64,000 bases of DNA from an uncultured Coriobacteriaceae bacterium (GTDB taxonomy: Bacteria > Actinomycetota > Coriobacteriia > Coriobacteriales > Atopobiaceae): contig CACYGL010000001.1 of NCBI GenBank assembly GCA_902773995.1, positions 1-64,000 on the forward strand. The letters are read 5' to 3'. Positions 35,259 through 43,937 of this stretch are shown in pieces. Position 1 is the stretch's first letter. The number at the start of each line of letters is the position of its first letter. Below the pieces are notes generated by a model. It was not told the DNA's origin. It made no database searches and was given only the letters and a program-made list of their open reading frames with translations. Both the position numbers and the translations under genes were made by a program.

Positions 35259-35583
35259 CCTCGCTACTTGCTGCGATTCCCGCACCTTTGCTCGCTACCA
35301 AAACCATCCTTCGGGCGAGAAAATGCCGCCTGAGCGAGGGTTTCCGACGGAATCCTGTACGAGACACGCGCTCCGGCGCCGTTTTGGCGCCGGAGGGGCC
35401 GTTGCCGAGGCAATCCCGTATGAGATGCGCCCCGGGCGCCAAGGGGGCGACGGCCACGTTTTTTATGGGTCGTCTCCATACAACCTGATACTTCTTGATT
35501 TCTCTCGGCACGCACGCCATGCTAGGGCCAACTGCGACATCGCACTCCTCCACGCGGGGGAGACCAGGCAGGAAGGGGAGAAC
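35259..35583. other. Intergenic region with dispersed repeat B, copy 2 (inverted)
   Basis: Contains a 10-bp hairpin (35371-35380 with 35386-35395, arm CTCCGGCGCC) and, next to it, 35300-35365, whose reverse complement matches 24311-24366 (shared GTAC-GGAATCCCGTCG-like and TTCTCGCCC blocks). The hairpin lies on the same side of the conserved block in both copies. The right part (35460-35583) is AT-richer and should carry the promoter of the deaminase gene. No gene is visible. Confidence 0.55.
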
Positions 35584-36072
35584 ATGGCTGGTGAGCGTAC
35601 CGATGTCATCTCGTGGGATGAGTTCTTCATGCGCGTTGCCATCGCGGCAAGCCTGAGAAGCAAGGATCCCAACACGCAGGTGGGAGCCTGTATCGCCGAC
35701 ACCAACCACAGGATCCTCTCCGTGGGCTACAACGGCACGCCCTCGGCTCTTGCTGACGCTGACTTCCCCTGGGGGACCTCGAATGACCCGCTTCACGACA
35801 AGCACAGCTATGTCATTCACGCTGAGGCCAACGCCATTCTCAACTACCGCGGCTCGCTCAAGGACATGGCGCACGCCACCGTCTACGTGACGCTCTTCCC
35901 GTGCCACGAGTGCGCGAAGACCCTCGTTCAGGCGGGCATCGGCGAGGTCGTCTACCTGGACGACAAGTACAATGGCACCGAGGACAACCTCATCTCCAAG
36001 CACGTCCTCGACGAGTGTGGCGTGACGTATCGTCCCATCGGCATCGACCTCTCGGCCGCGTCGCAAAGGTAA
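35584..36072 (+). CDS. Deoxycytidylate (dCMP) deaminase
   Basis: A 162-residue zinc deaminase converting dCMP to dUMP for dTTP synthesis. HAEANAI (His79, Glu81) provides the first zinc ligand and proton shuttle and PCHEC (Cys107, Cys110) the others. The allosteric/substrate region GYNGTPSALADADF is typical of dCMP deaminases, including ComEB. ATG 35584 follows AAGGGGAG. Monocistronic; the stop is directly followed by a hairpin repeat. Confidence 0.93.
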   Translation: MAGERTDVISWDEFFMRVAIAASLRSKDPNTQVGACIADTNHRILSVGYNGTPSALADADFPWGTSNDPLHDKHSYVIHAEANAILNYRGSLKDMAHATVYVTLFPCHECAKTLVQAGIGEVVYLDDKYNGTEDNLISKHVLDECGVTYRPIGIDLSAASQR

Positions 36073-36103
36073 ATGAGACAAAGGGACTGTCCCTTTGTCT
36101 CAT
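36073..36103. repeat. Dispersed hairpin repeat, copy 2
   Basis: Perfect 14-bp stem (arm ATGAGACAAAGGGA, 36073-36086 with 36090-36103), loop CTG, beginning at the base after the deaminase stop. A further partial arm (TTTGTCTCAC) follows. Confidence 0.85.
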
Positions 36104-36125
36104 TTTGTCTCACATGGTAAATGCG

Positions 36126-36153
36126 TTGGGCTGGCAGGCACGCTGTATAGAAT
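36126..36153 (+). promoter_or_regulatory. Promoter candidate for the first dnaJ-like gene
   Basis: TTGGGC (36126-36131), 16-bp spacer, TAGAAT (36148-36153), about 75 nt before the start codon. No CIRCE-type inverted repeat is present, so HrcA control is unlikely. Confidence 0.5.
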
Positions 36154-36228
36154 TGCTGCCTTCCGGCTACAATCGTGCGAAGTCGGACCCACGGAGGGCC
36201 CGCCCCAAGCATCGGCAGGAGACTTCGC

Positions 36229-37344
36229 ATGGCTTCGATGAACGACAAGGACTACTACGCCATTCTCGGCGTCGACAAGGACGCCTCCGCAGAGGATATC
36301 CGCAAGGCCTTCCAGCAGAAGGCCCGCAAGCTTCACCCGGACGTCAACAAGGCGCCGGATGCAGAGGAGAAGTTCAAGGAGGTCTCGGAGGCCTACGCCG
36401 TCCTCTCTGACCCCGAGAAGCGCTCCCGCTACGACGCCATGCGTTCTGGCTCTCCGTTTGCCGGCGCAACTGGCTCGGCCGGCTCTCCGTATGCCGGCGG
36501 CTACGGCGGCGGAGACCCCTTTGGCTGGGGCTTCCCCTTTGGCTCCAACGGCTATACGCGACGCACCTCGACCCGTGGCCGCTCTCGCTCGTACAATCCG
36601 CGCGTTGGCGCGGATGTTGTCTTTGACCTCACGCTCGACGCCGCCACTGCCGAGAAGGGCGTCAAGCGGGGCGTCACCTACCAGCGCTACGCCGCATGCG
36701 AGGTGTGCCACGGCAAGGGCTCCGTCCAGGCGGAGCACTCCGAGACCTGCCCGACCTGCCATGGAACGGGCCGCATCTCCGTTGACCTTACCGGCCTCTT
36801 TGGCTTTGGCGTCATGGATATGGAGTGCCCCGAGTGCGAGGGTACCGGTCGCGTGGTCGCAGACCCGTGCGATGCCTGCGGCGGCTCGGGGCGCGTGCTC
36901 ACGGCGAGTGAGGTCGTGGTCAACGTCCCCGCGGGCTCCCACGACGGTGACCTCATCCGCGTGAAGGGCATGGGCAACGCTGGAACTAACGGCTCGGCTG
37001 CCGGAGACTTTGTCTGCAGGGTCGTGGTCCCTGAGGAGCGCCTCAACCCCTACCAAGCCACTGGCTTCCAGATCCTTGGCTTTGACCTTCCGTTCCTAGT
37101 CTTTGGTGCGCTCTCGGGCACGCTCACCGGGCTTCTCGCGTTCATCATAGTGATTGCTGCGGTAGGCGTTGGCTTCCTGGTACGTGGCGGTGGCCTCAAG
37201 AGCAACTCGCGCTGGTGGAGAAATGCCCTTGCCTCGCTGGGCAATGGTGCGGCAACCGGCCTCATTCTGGCGCTACTCATGGTCTCGATGTTCTCGTGCA
37301 CGGCTGCTGGCCCCGGCGTGAGGTACTACGGCTACGTTTGGTAG
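36229..37344 (+). CDS. DnaJ-like co-chaperone with C-terminal membrane segments
   Basis: A 371-residue protein. The J domain has HPD at residues 36-38, followed by a Gly-rich linker. A complete zinc-finger domain with four CxxCxGxG knuckles ([32 protein letters not shown]; about 156-225) and a first client-binding strand region (to about 275) follow. Instead of the second C-terminal domain and dimerisation helix there are two to three hydrophobic segments (about 280-325 and 343-362). It should hold the J domain at the inner face of the membrane. Start ATG 36229 has AGGAG. A standard dnaJ follows 139 nt later. Confidence 0.85.
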   Translation: MASMNDKDYYAILGVDKDASAEDIRKAFQQKARKLHPDVNKAPDAEEKFKEVSEAYAVLSDPEKRSRYDAMRSGSPFAGATGSAGSPYAGGYGGGDPFGWGFPFGSNGYTRRTSTRGRSRSYNPRVGADVVFDLTLDAATAEKGVKRGVTYQRYAACEVCHGKGSVQAEHSETCPTCHGTGRISVDLTGLFGFGVMDMECPECEGTGRVVADPCDACGGSGRVLTASEVVVNVPAGSHDGDLIRVKGMGNAGTNGSAAGDFVCRVVVPEERLNPYQATGFQILGFDLPFLVFGALSGTLTGLLAFIIVIAAVGVGFLVRGGGLKSNSRWWRNALASLGNGAATGLILALLMVSMFSCTAAGPGVRYYGYVW

Positions 37345-37483
37345 TTCGAGCATCGAGGGGCGCCTGGCTCTTCTCGCGTTCGCCGGGCGCGCCTTTGGGT
37401 AGAGAAGACCCTTGTACGTGCTGCCATGGCGGCGCTCTGTCTGCAGGTTGGCCCCGGGGGGTCGGGGCGATTTCGGGAGTTTG

Positions 37484-38749
37484 GTGAGAGTGGAATCGAA
37501 GAAGGACTACTACGAGGTCCTTGGCGTGCCTCGTGACGCGGACGCAAAGACGATTAAGCGGGCGTTTCTCAAGAAGGCACGGGTGCTCCATCCCGACGTC
37601 TCGGACGACCCCAACGCAGAGGAGAAGTTCAAGGAGGTCAACCAGGCCTACTCGGTCCTCTCCGACGAACGTAAGCGCGCGAACTACGATCGCTATGGCG
37701 ACGAGAACGGCCCCGCAGGCTTTGGCTCCGACTACGTCGATATGTCCGATATTTTCAACGGCTCGGGCTTTGGCATCAACGACATCTTCGATTCGTTCTT
37801 TGGCGGAGCCTCTGGTGGCGCGGGCGCCCGCGCCGCTCGTACGCGCGGCCGTGACATGGGCATTCGTCTCACGGTCACCCTCGCCGAGGCTGCGGCTGGC
37901 GTCACCAAGACGCTCGCCTACGACCGTCTTGCCCCCTGTGACGATTGTGGCGGCACCGGCGTAGCCGAGGGCGGACACGAGCGTACCTGCGACCGCTGCC
38001 ACGGCACCGGCCGCGTCATCGAGGTCCAGCGCACCATCTTTGGCCAGATGCAGACCCAGACCACCTGCCCCGTGTGCCATGGCTCGGGCAAGGTCGTCGA
38101 CAAGCCTTGCGAGACCTGCGGGGGCCAGGGTCGCACCCCCTCGCGCGAGACCGTCGAGGTCAAGGTGCCTGCGGGCGTCCACTCGGGCCAGACCATCCGC
38201 ATAGCCGGCAAGGGCGAGGCGGGCGTGCGCGGCGATACCTCTGGTGACCTCGTTGTGAGCATCGAGGTCGCGCAGGACGAACGCTTTGAGCGCCAGGGCG
38301 ACGACCTCTACACCACCGTGCGCGTGGACGCGCTCCAGGCAATCGTGGGCACTACGGTAACGGTCGACGGCATCATGAGGGGCGAGCGCGTTAAGGTCGA
38401 GATTCCCGCGGGCTGCCAGTACGGCCAGCAGATCAAGGTGGAGCGCCGCGGTATGCCGCGCCAGGGCATGATCTCTCGCGGCAGCCTGATTGCCGTGGTG
38501 CAGGTGGTTGTCCCCACCGACCTCGACAAGCGCCAGCTGCTCGACATCGCAGGCATCGTCGCGGAGCGCACGCTTGGCGAGGAGGGCAACGCCTCCGAGG
38601 GCGAGACGCTCGCCGAGGAGGAGGGCGACTCTCCCGCCAGGGACGAGGAGGCCGAGCACCTTGCCGGCGAGCGCTGGACCGCACCCAAGAACCCCTTCAA
38701 GGACGCCAGGCGCAAACCGCGCTCCCGCGGCAAGGGCGGTCGCAGGTGA
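37484..38749 (+). CDS. dnaJ: Chaperone protein DnaJ
   Basis: A 421-residue Hsp40 stimulating DnaK. It has a J domain with HPD (about residues 36-38), a Gly/Phe region (IFDSFFGGASGG), four zinc-finger repeats (CDDCGGTG, CDRCHGTG, CPVCHGSG, CETCGGQG), both client-binding domains and an extra acidic tail then a basic Arg-rich end (about 360-421). The start is GTG 37484 (GGGAG 4 nt upstream) or GTG 37490. The stop overlaps mtaB. With no hrcA, grpE or dnaK nearby its regulation is not evident. Confidence 0.94.
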   Translation: MRVESKKDYYEVLGVPRDADAKTIKRAFLKKARVLHPDVSDDPNAEEKFKEVNQAYSVLSDERKRANYDRYGDENGPAGFGSDYVDMSDIFNGSGFGINDIFDSFFGGASGGAGARAARTRGRDMGIRLTVTLAEAAAGVTKTLAYDRLAPCDDCGGTGVAEGGHERTCDRCHGTGRVIEVQRTIFGQMQTQTTCPVCHGSGKVVDKPCETCGGQGRTPSRETVEVKVPAGVHSGQTIRIAGKGEAGVRGDTSGDLVVSIEVAQDERFERQGDDLYTTVRVDALQAIVGTTVTVDGIMRGERVKVEIPAGCQYGQQIKVERRGMPRQGMISRGSLIAVVQVVVPTDLDKRQLLDIAGIVAERTLGEEGNASEGETLAEEEGDSPARDEEAEHLAGERWTAPKNPFKDARRKPRSRGKGGRR

Positions 38750-40131
38750 GCGCCGGGCCCTCTCACTCCGTGCGGCGTGGAGCTGCGGGCGCTGCCGGTG
38801 AGCAGAGCGCCCACGCTGGCCTCCCCTCCGTTGCCTACGTGAACCTTGGCTGCCGCGTCAATCGCGTCGAGACGGACCTCATTGCCGACGAGCTCACCCG
38901 CGCCGGCCTTGCGGTCTCGCCCGAGGAAGAGGCCCAGGCGGTGGTCATCAACACCTGTGCCGTGACGGCTGAGGCCGAGGCAAAGGCCAGGAAGGCCGTG
39001 CGCCATGCAGCGTCATTGCCCCAGGCCCCGCTCGTGGTGGCCACGGGATGCGTGGCAAACCTCTTTGCTGACGAGCTTGCCGCCCTTGCGCCCAACGTGA
39101 CGGTCGAGCGGGACAAGTCGCGCGTGCCCGCCACGGTTCTCGGGGGGCTGGGTGCAGGAGCGCTGGCGGTGGGGGATGATGGCGAGCTTCTAGCTGGCGC
39201 CTCAGTAGTCTCGGCCTCAACCCCCACGCCCACCGGCCGCACGCGCCCCGGCATCAAGATCCAGGACGGCTGCGACAACCGCTGCACCTACTGCATCGTG
39301 TGGAAGGCGAGAGGGGCTTCCCGCTCCGTGGACGCCGCTCGAGTGCGTGAGCTTGTGCTCCGCTCGCTCGAGCGAGGAGCCAGCGAGGTTGTGCTCACGG
39401 GTATCAACCTGGGCGTCTACCGCTCCCAGCTGCCGGATGGCCGCGAGGTGGCGCTCCCTGGGCTTCTCACCTGGCTGCTTGAGACCACGCCCGTGGGGCG
39501 CATCAGGCTCTCCTCCATCGAGCCGCCTGACGTCACAGATGAGCTCCTCTCTACGATGGCCGCCTCCAACGGCCGTATTGCCCCTTTTCTGCACATCTGT
39601 CTGCAGTCCGGCTGTGACGCCACGCTTAAGCGCATGGCGCGCGCCTATGACACGGCGTTCTTCCGCTCCGCCGTCGAGCGCGCCCACGAGCTTCTGCCCC
39701 AGGCGTCCCTGGGGACGGACCTCATCGTGGGATTCCCGGGCGAGACGGACGAGGAGTTTGAGCAGTCGCTCTCGTTCTGCCGTGAGATGGGCTTCTCGCG
39801 CATGCACGTCTTTAGGTACTCCAGGCGCCCGGGTACGACGGCCGCTACCGAAGAGGGCCAGGTGGACCCCCATGTGATGGCTGAGAGGAGCGCCCGTGCG
39901 CGCAACCTTGCGCACGAGCTGCGCACACGCGAGGCGGCCCGTCTGGTTGGCATGGACGACTTCGTCTGCGTGCAGGCGCCCTTCTGCGGCGTCTCCGGTG
40001 GTCTTTTTGATGTCACGTTGGATGCCGAGGCCCCTATCGATGCCGTGGTGCCGGTGCACCTGACGGGTGTCTCCCCGGATGGCACCACGCTTCTGGGCCA
40101 CGTGTGCCCGCAGGGGGAGCACGCCCTGTGA
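38746..40131 (+). CDS. mtaB: tRNA (t6A37) methylthiotransferase MtaB
   Basis: A 461-residue radical SAM methylthiotransferase that converts t6A37 to ms2t6A in tRNA. The N-terminal MTTase domain has VNLGCRVNRVE, INTCAVTAEAE and a third Cys in VATGCVANLF. The SAM domain has CDNRCTYC (about residues 175-182) and IRLSSIEPPDV, and a short C-terminal TRAM-like part ends the protein. The Ala/Gly-rich leader of about 25 residues may be dispensable. GTG 38746 overlaps the dnaJ stop by 4 nt. Confidence 0.92.
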   Translation: MSAGPSHSVRRGAAGAAGEQSAHAGLPSVAYVNLGCRVNRVETDLIADELTRAGLAVSPEEEAQAVVINTCAVTAEAEAKARKAVRHAASLPQAPLVVATGCVANLFADELAALAPNVTVERDKSRVPATVLGGLGAGALAVGDDGELLAGASVVSASTPTPTGRTRPGIKIQDGCDNRCTYCIVWKARGASRSVDAARVRELVLRSLERGASEVVLTGINLGVYRSQLPDGREVALPGLLTWLLETTPVGRIRLSSIEPPDVTDELLSTMAASNGRIAPFLHICLQSGCDATLKRMARAYDTAFFRSAVERAHELLPQASLGTDLIVGFPGETDEEFEQSLSFCREMGFSRMHVFRYSRRPGTTAATEEGQVDPHVMAERSARARNLAHELRTREAARLVGMDDFVCVQAPFCGVSGGLFDVTLDAEAPIDAVVPVHLTGVSPDGTTLLGHVCPQGEHAL

Positions 40132-40242
40132 CATGCCCTGTGCCACCCGTTTGGCTATGATTGATTTCTGCGGCGGCGCGCCCTTGGGGTGCGTGCCGCA
40201 TGAGGTTTTCTGTACGTTCGCCCGCGACTAGCCCGGAGGAGC

Positions 40243-41241
40243 ATGGAACCCACCCGCGTCCGCCTCACGATTCCCGATACCGTTGACCCCACGGCCCTTA
40301 TGGGGCCGGCCGACACGCACCTTCGCCGCATCGAGGGTGCTTTCGACGAGGCCATGGTCGTGGTGCGTGGCAACCAGGTCCTCATCGTTGGGCCGGCCGA
40401 GCAGGTCGAGCAGGTCACCTCGGTCTTCTCGCAGCTCATCAAGGTGGTCGAGGGCGGAGAGATTCCCACCTCCGACGAGGTCGACATCCTCTTGGGCCAA
40501 GTAACGCACGGCGTGCGCTATGACCGCGGGCACACGGGCGACGTCATCCTCAGCCACCACGGGCGTCCCGTGCGGCCAAAGACCGCAGGCCAGCGCCGCT
40601 ACGTGGAGGCAATCCGCTCGAACTCGATCACCTTTGGCGTGGGACCGGCCGGGACGGGCAAAACGTATCTGGCCATGGCCATGGCAGTCGCGGCCCTCAA
40701 GCGCCACGAGGTGAGCCGCATTGTGCTTACGAGGCCGGTCGTCGAGGCGGGGGAGTCCCTGGGCTTTCTCCCAGGCACGCTCGAGGAGAAGCTCGACCCT
40801 TACGTGCGGCCGCTTTACGACGCACTTCTCGACATGGCAGACGCCGAGAAGGTCGCCACCTACATGGAGCAGGGCACCATCGAGATCGCGCCGCTCGCCT
40901 TCATGCGCGGACGCACGTTCAGTGACGCCTTTGTGATTCTGGACGAGGCGCAGAACACCACGCCCCAGCAGATGAAGATGTTCCTCACCCGCATGGGCTT
41001 CTCGTCCAAGTTCGTGGTCACGGGCGACGCCTCTCAGCGCGACCTGGTGGGGCCAGGCGGCCTGGACCAGGCGCGCGAGGTGCTCGCGGGGATTGACGAC
41101 ATCGAGTTCGTGGACCTTGATCGCAACGACATCGTGAGAAACGCGCTGGTCGCGCGCATTGTTGACGCCTATGATCGTGCCACGGAAGAGCGTGGCGCGA
41201 AGGCGCCTGGGAAGGGGGCCGGCCATGGCAAACGAGTATGA
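40243..41241 (+). CDS. PhoH-like ATPase
   Basis: A 332-residue protein with a short KH-like N-terminal region and a RecA-like ATPase core: Walker A GPAGTGKTYLA (about residues 137-147), LTRPVVEAGESLGFLPG, Walker B AFVILDEAQNTT and TGDASQRDL. The family is linked to RNA metabolism and almost always precedes ybeY, as here (17-nt overlap). ATG 40243 follows GGAGGAGC. Its exact RNA role is unsettled in the family. Confidence 0.92.
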   Translation: MEPTRVRLTIPDTVDPTALMGPADTHLRRIEGAFDEAMVVVRGNQVLIVGPAEQVEQVTSVFSQLIKVVEGGEIPTSDEVDILLGQVTHGVRYDRGHTGDVILSHHGRPVRPKTAGQRRYVEAIRSNSITFGVGPAGTGKTYLAMAMAVAALKRHEVSRIVLTRPVVEAGESLGFLPGTLEEKLDPYVRPLYDALLDMADAEKVATYMEQGTIEIAPLAFMRGRTFSDAFVILDEAQNTTPQQMKMFLTRMGFSSKFVVTGDASQRDLVGPGGLDQAREVLAGIDDIEFVDLDRNDIVRNALVARIVDAYDRATEERGAKAPGKGAGHGKRV

Positions 41242-41734
41242 CATCACGGCTGAGGAGGGCATGGCCGCTCCCATCAGCGATGACGAGATTCGCGCTGACC
41301 TTGATCGCGTGCTTGCCGAGGAAGGCGTCTCCCGCGACTGCCTGGTCTCCATTTCCATTGTGGGAGACGAGCGCATCCGCGAGCTCAACGCCGAGTGGCG
41401 CGGGCGCGACGTGGCAACCGACGTCATCTCGCTCGAATGCGAGCGTCCTGACGACCCGGACCTGGCTCCCGGCGAACCCTGCGAACTCGGCGACATTGTC
41501 CTCGCGCCGGACTACATCGCCCGCCAGGCAGCTCGCTTTGGGACTACGGCAGCAGACGAGTTCCGCCTGCTTCTCGTTCACGGGACCCTGCACCTCCTTG
41601 GCTACGACCATCTTGAGGACGATGAGGCTGAGGTCATGGAGGCACGCGAGGATGCCCTGCTCGCCCTGCTCCCGCATGACGGCGCAACGCGGCCCGTCAC
41701 GCTCACCAGGCACCGCGAGGGGGTAGACGAGTGA
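41225..41734 (+). CDS. ybeY: Endoribonuclease YbeY (rRNA maturation factor)
   Basis: A 169-residue zinc metalloprotein needed for 16S rRNA 3' maturation. It carries the signature HGTLHLLGYDH (H-x3-H-x5-H, about residues 119-129) and the conserved RGRDVATDVISL strand. ATG 41225 lies in the end of the phoH-like gene with GGGAAGGGGG upstream. The stop overlaps dgkA by 4 nt. Confidence 0.94.
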   Translation: MANEYDITAEEGMAAPISDDEIRADLDRVLAEEGVSRDCLVSISIVGDERIRELNAEWRGRDVATDVISLECERPDDPDLAPGEPCELGDIVLAPDYIARQAARFGTTAADEFRLLLVHGTLHLLGYDHLEDDEAEVMEAREDALLALLPHDGATRPVTLTRHREGVDE

Positions 41735-42105
41735 TTCCCGGGTCGAACAACGACCACCCGTCGTTTCGCAAGAGCTTCCTGTTTGCCATCCAAGGCTTCA
41801 GGACGGCGGTACGCACCGAGCGAAACATCAAGGTGATGATTGGCGGCGGCATTGGTGCCATCGTTGCTGGCTTTGTGGTGGGCCTTGACCCCCTGAGCTG
41901 GGCGATCGTGCTCGTGTGCTGTGGGGTGGTAATCTCGGCGGAGCTTCTCAACACCGCCGTCGAGACCGTGGTCGACCTCGTGTCGCCCGAGTTCCACCCG
42001 CTTGCGGGCAGGGCCAAGGACATCGCGGCGGCGGCCGTGTGGGTTCTCTCGGTGCTCGTGGCCGTGGTGGGCATCATCGTCTTTGCAAACGCAATCTTTT
42101 TCTAG
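41731..42105 (+). CDS. dgkA: Diacylglycerol/undecaprenol kinase, DgkA family
   Basis: A 124-residue membrane kinase with three transmembrane helices. It has the family core SFRKSFLFAIQGFRTAVRTE (N-terminal amphipathic helix), ERNIKVM, and the catalytic SAELLNTAVETVVDLVSPEFHPLAGRAKD. Gram-positive members phosphorylate undecaprenol, linking it to wall synthesis. GTG 41731 overlaps the ybeY stop. A hairpin repeat begins 2 nt after the stop. Confidence 0.93.
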   Translation: MIPGSNNDHPSFRKSFLFAIQGFRTAVRTERNIKVMIGGGIGAIVAGFVVGLDPLSWAIVLVCCGVVISAELLNTAVETVVDLVSPEFHPLAGRAKDIAAAAVWVLSVLVAVVGIIVFANAIFF

Positions 42106-42106
42106 A

Positions 42107-42137
42107 ATGAGACAAAGGGAGTTTCCCTTTGTTTCAT
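42107..42137. repeat. Dispersed hairpin repeat, copy 3 (inverted orientation)
   Basis: 14-bp stem (42107-42120 with 42124-42137, one G:T pair), loop GTT, which is the complement of copy 1's AAC loop; the element is therefore inserted the other way round. Lies between dgkA and era, just before era's ribosome binding site. Confidence 0.85.
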
Positions 42138-42150
42138 CGAGGAGCAGCAC

Positions 42151-43071
42151 GTGGAAAACAACAACGACAGCAACACGCCCTTCAGGAGCGGCTTCGTGGC
42201 ACTTGTCGGCAGGCCCAACGTTGGCAAGTCGACGCTGGTCAACGCCTGCATGGGCGAGAAGGTCGCCATCACGAGCCCCGTGGCGCAGACCACGCGCAAG
42301 CGTCTGCGTGCCGTGGTGAACACGCCCAACTCGCAGCTCGTTATCATCGACACGCCGGGTCTCCACAAGCCCAAGGACAGCCTTGGCAAGGAGCTCAACC
42401 AGGCTGCCCTGGCCGAGCTTGCCGATGCTGACGTTGTTGCCTTTCTTGTCGACGCGACCAAGCCGGTTGGCACGGGAGACGCCTGGGTGGCGCGCCATGT
42501 CGACGGCTCCGAGGCAGACTTCAAGCTCCTGGTGATCACCAAGGCGGACAAGGCGACGCCCGAGCGGGTCACCTCCCAGCTTGCCGCCGCGCGCGAGCTC
42601 GCCCACTTCGATGACGAGCTGGTCATCTCGGCGCGCGAGGGATTTAACGTCGACGCGTTCGTGAAGCTTGTCTCGGCGCACCTGCCCGAAGGCCCCAAGT
42701 GGTTCCCCGATGACATGGACACGGATGCCACGCCCGAGGACCTTGTTGCCGAGTTCGTGCGCGAGAAGCTCTTTCTCAACCTGCGTCAGGAGGTCCCGCA
42801 CTCGATTGGCGTCATCTGCGACGACATCGAGTATGCCAAGGACGGTCACGCCTCCGTCACCGCGACGGTGCTCGTCGAACGAGAGGGACAGAAAGGCATT
42901 GTGGTGGGCAAGGGCGGCTCCATGATCAAGACGGTGGGCATAGAGGCGCGCCGCGACATCGAGCGCCTGCTTGGCTGCAAGGTCTACCTGGACCTCTCCG
43001 TACGCATCCAGCCCCAGTGGCGCCGGGATGCCAACGAGATCCGCCGCCTTGGCTACAGCGCCGAGGACTAG
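42151..43071 (+). CDS. era: GTPase Era
   Basis: A 306-residue ribosome-assembly GTPase. G1 GRPNVGKST (about residues 17-25), G3 DTPGLHKP, G4 TKAD and the C-terminal KH domain ([17 protein letters not shown]), which binds the 16S rRNA 3' end, are all visible. GTG 42151 follows CGAGGAGC. It is in the classic ybeY-dgkA-era-recO order. Confidence 0.96.
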   Translation: MENNNDSNTPFRSGFVALVGRPNVGKSTLVNACMGEKVAITSPVAQTTRKRLRAVVNTPNSQLVIIDTPGLHKPKDSLGKELNQAALAELADADVVAFLVDATKPVGTGDAWVARHVDGSEADFKLLVITKADKATPERVTSQLAAARELAHFDDELVISAREGFNVDAFVKLVSAHLPEGPKWFPDDMDTDATPEDLVAEFVREKLFLNLRQEVPHSIGVICDDIEYAKDGHASVTATVLVEREGQKGIVVGKGGSMIKTVGIEARRDIERLLGCKVYLDLSVRIQPQWRRDANEIRRLGYSAED

Positions 43072-43085
43072 GGGAGCAGGCACCC

Positions 43086-43835
43086 ATGGCCGGCCGCCGC
43101 ACACACCGCACGCGCGGCATTGTTCTCGACCACGTCAAGCTTGGCGAGCAGGACCTCATCGTGACCCTGCTCACGGCCAACGGTGCCCAGGTGCGGGCTG
43201 TCGCGAAGGGCGCCCGCAAGCCCGGCGGTCGCCTGGCGGCGCGCGTGGAGCTCTTTTCCGAGACGGACTTCCTTCTGGCCTCGGGCAGGAACCTCGACAT
43301 CGTCTCCGAGGCCACCCTTATCGACCCGCACGAGCGGCTGCGCGGGGACCTCGAGCGCGTGAGCGCCGCCTCGGCAGCTTGCGAGGTGGCACGTCTCACC
43401 TCTTTCGAAGACGCCGAGGATTCCTTTGTCTACCCTCTGCTGTCGCGTGCGCTCAAGGCGTTCGAGGAGGCCGTCGACCAGCCCCACCTCGACCTGGCAG
43501 TTGCCGCATACGTCTTCAAGGTGCTTGCGCACGAGGGGTGGCACCCGGAACTCGGCCACTGCATCGCGTGTGGGGATCCTTCTCCGCTGTGGTTTTCCTC
43601 AGCTGCCGGAGGCGCGCTTTGTGAAAGCTGCGCGCGTGAGGTCCCTGGCGCAGAGCCTGTTTCGCCATCCCAGCTTGCCTGGGTGCGCGCGCTTATCGGG
43701 TCTACGTTCGACCAGCTCCTTGCCGCGGACGTCACCTCCGAGTGCGCGCTCTGGCTTGTGGGGTGCGCCCACGGGTGGGCGGCAACGCACCTTGACGCGC
43801 GCCTGAGGGCGTTCGAGTTCATGCTCACGCTCTAG
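43086..43835 (+). CDS. recO: DNA repair protein RecO
   Basis: A 249-residue recombination mediator that loads RecA with RecR. It has an N-terminal OB fold (TRGIVLDHVKLGEQDLIVTLL), a helical middle and a zinc site (CIACGD ... CESCAREV, about residues 160-185). ATG 43086 lies 14 nt after era with GGGGAGCAGG upstream. Last gene of the block; an AT-rich spacer follows. Confidence 0.93.
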   Translation: MAGRRTHRTRGIVLDHVKLGEQDLIVTLLTANGAQVRAVAKGARKPGGRLAARVELFSETDFLLASGRNLDIVSEATLIDPHERLRGDLERVSAASAACEVARLTSFEDAEDSFVYPLLSRALKAFEEAVDQPHLDLAVAAYVFKVLAHEGWHPELGHCIACGDPSPLWFSSAAGGALCESCAREVPGAEPVSPSQLAWVRALIGSTFDQLLAADVTSECALWLVGCAHGWAATHLDARLRAFEFMLTL

Positions 43836-43937
43836 GGACGGGGTGGGGCTTACGTCTTAAAGTAAGTTAAGCTTAGTAAATAATACAATTAGTTTAGTTG
43901 TTGATTGTTTACACCGACGGTGGCGAGAGGCGGATTC

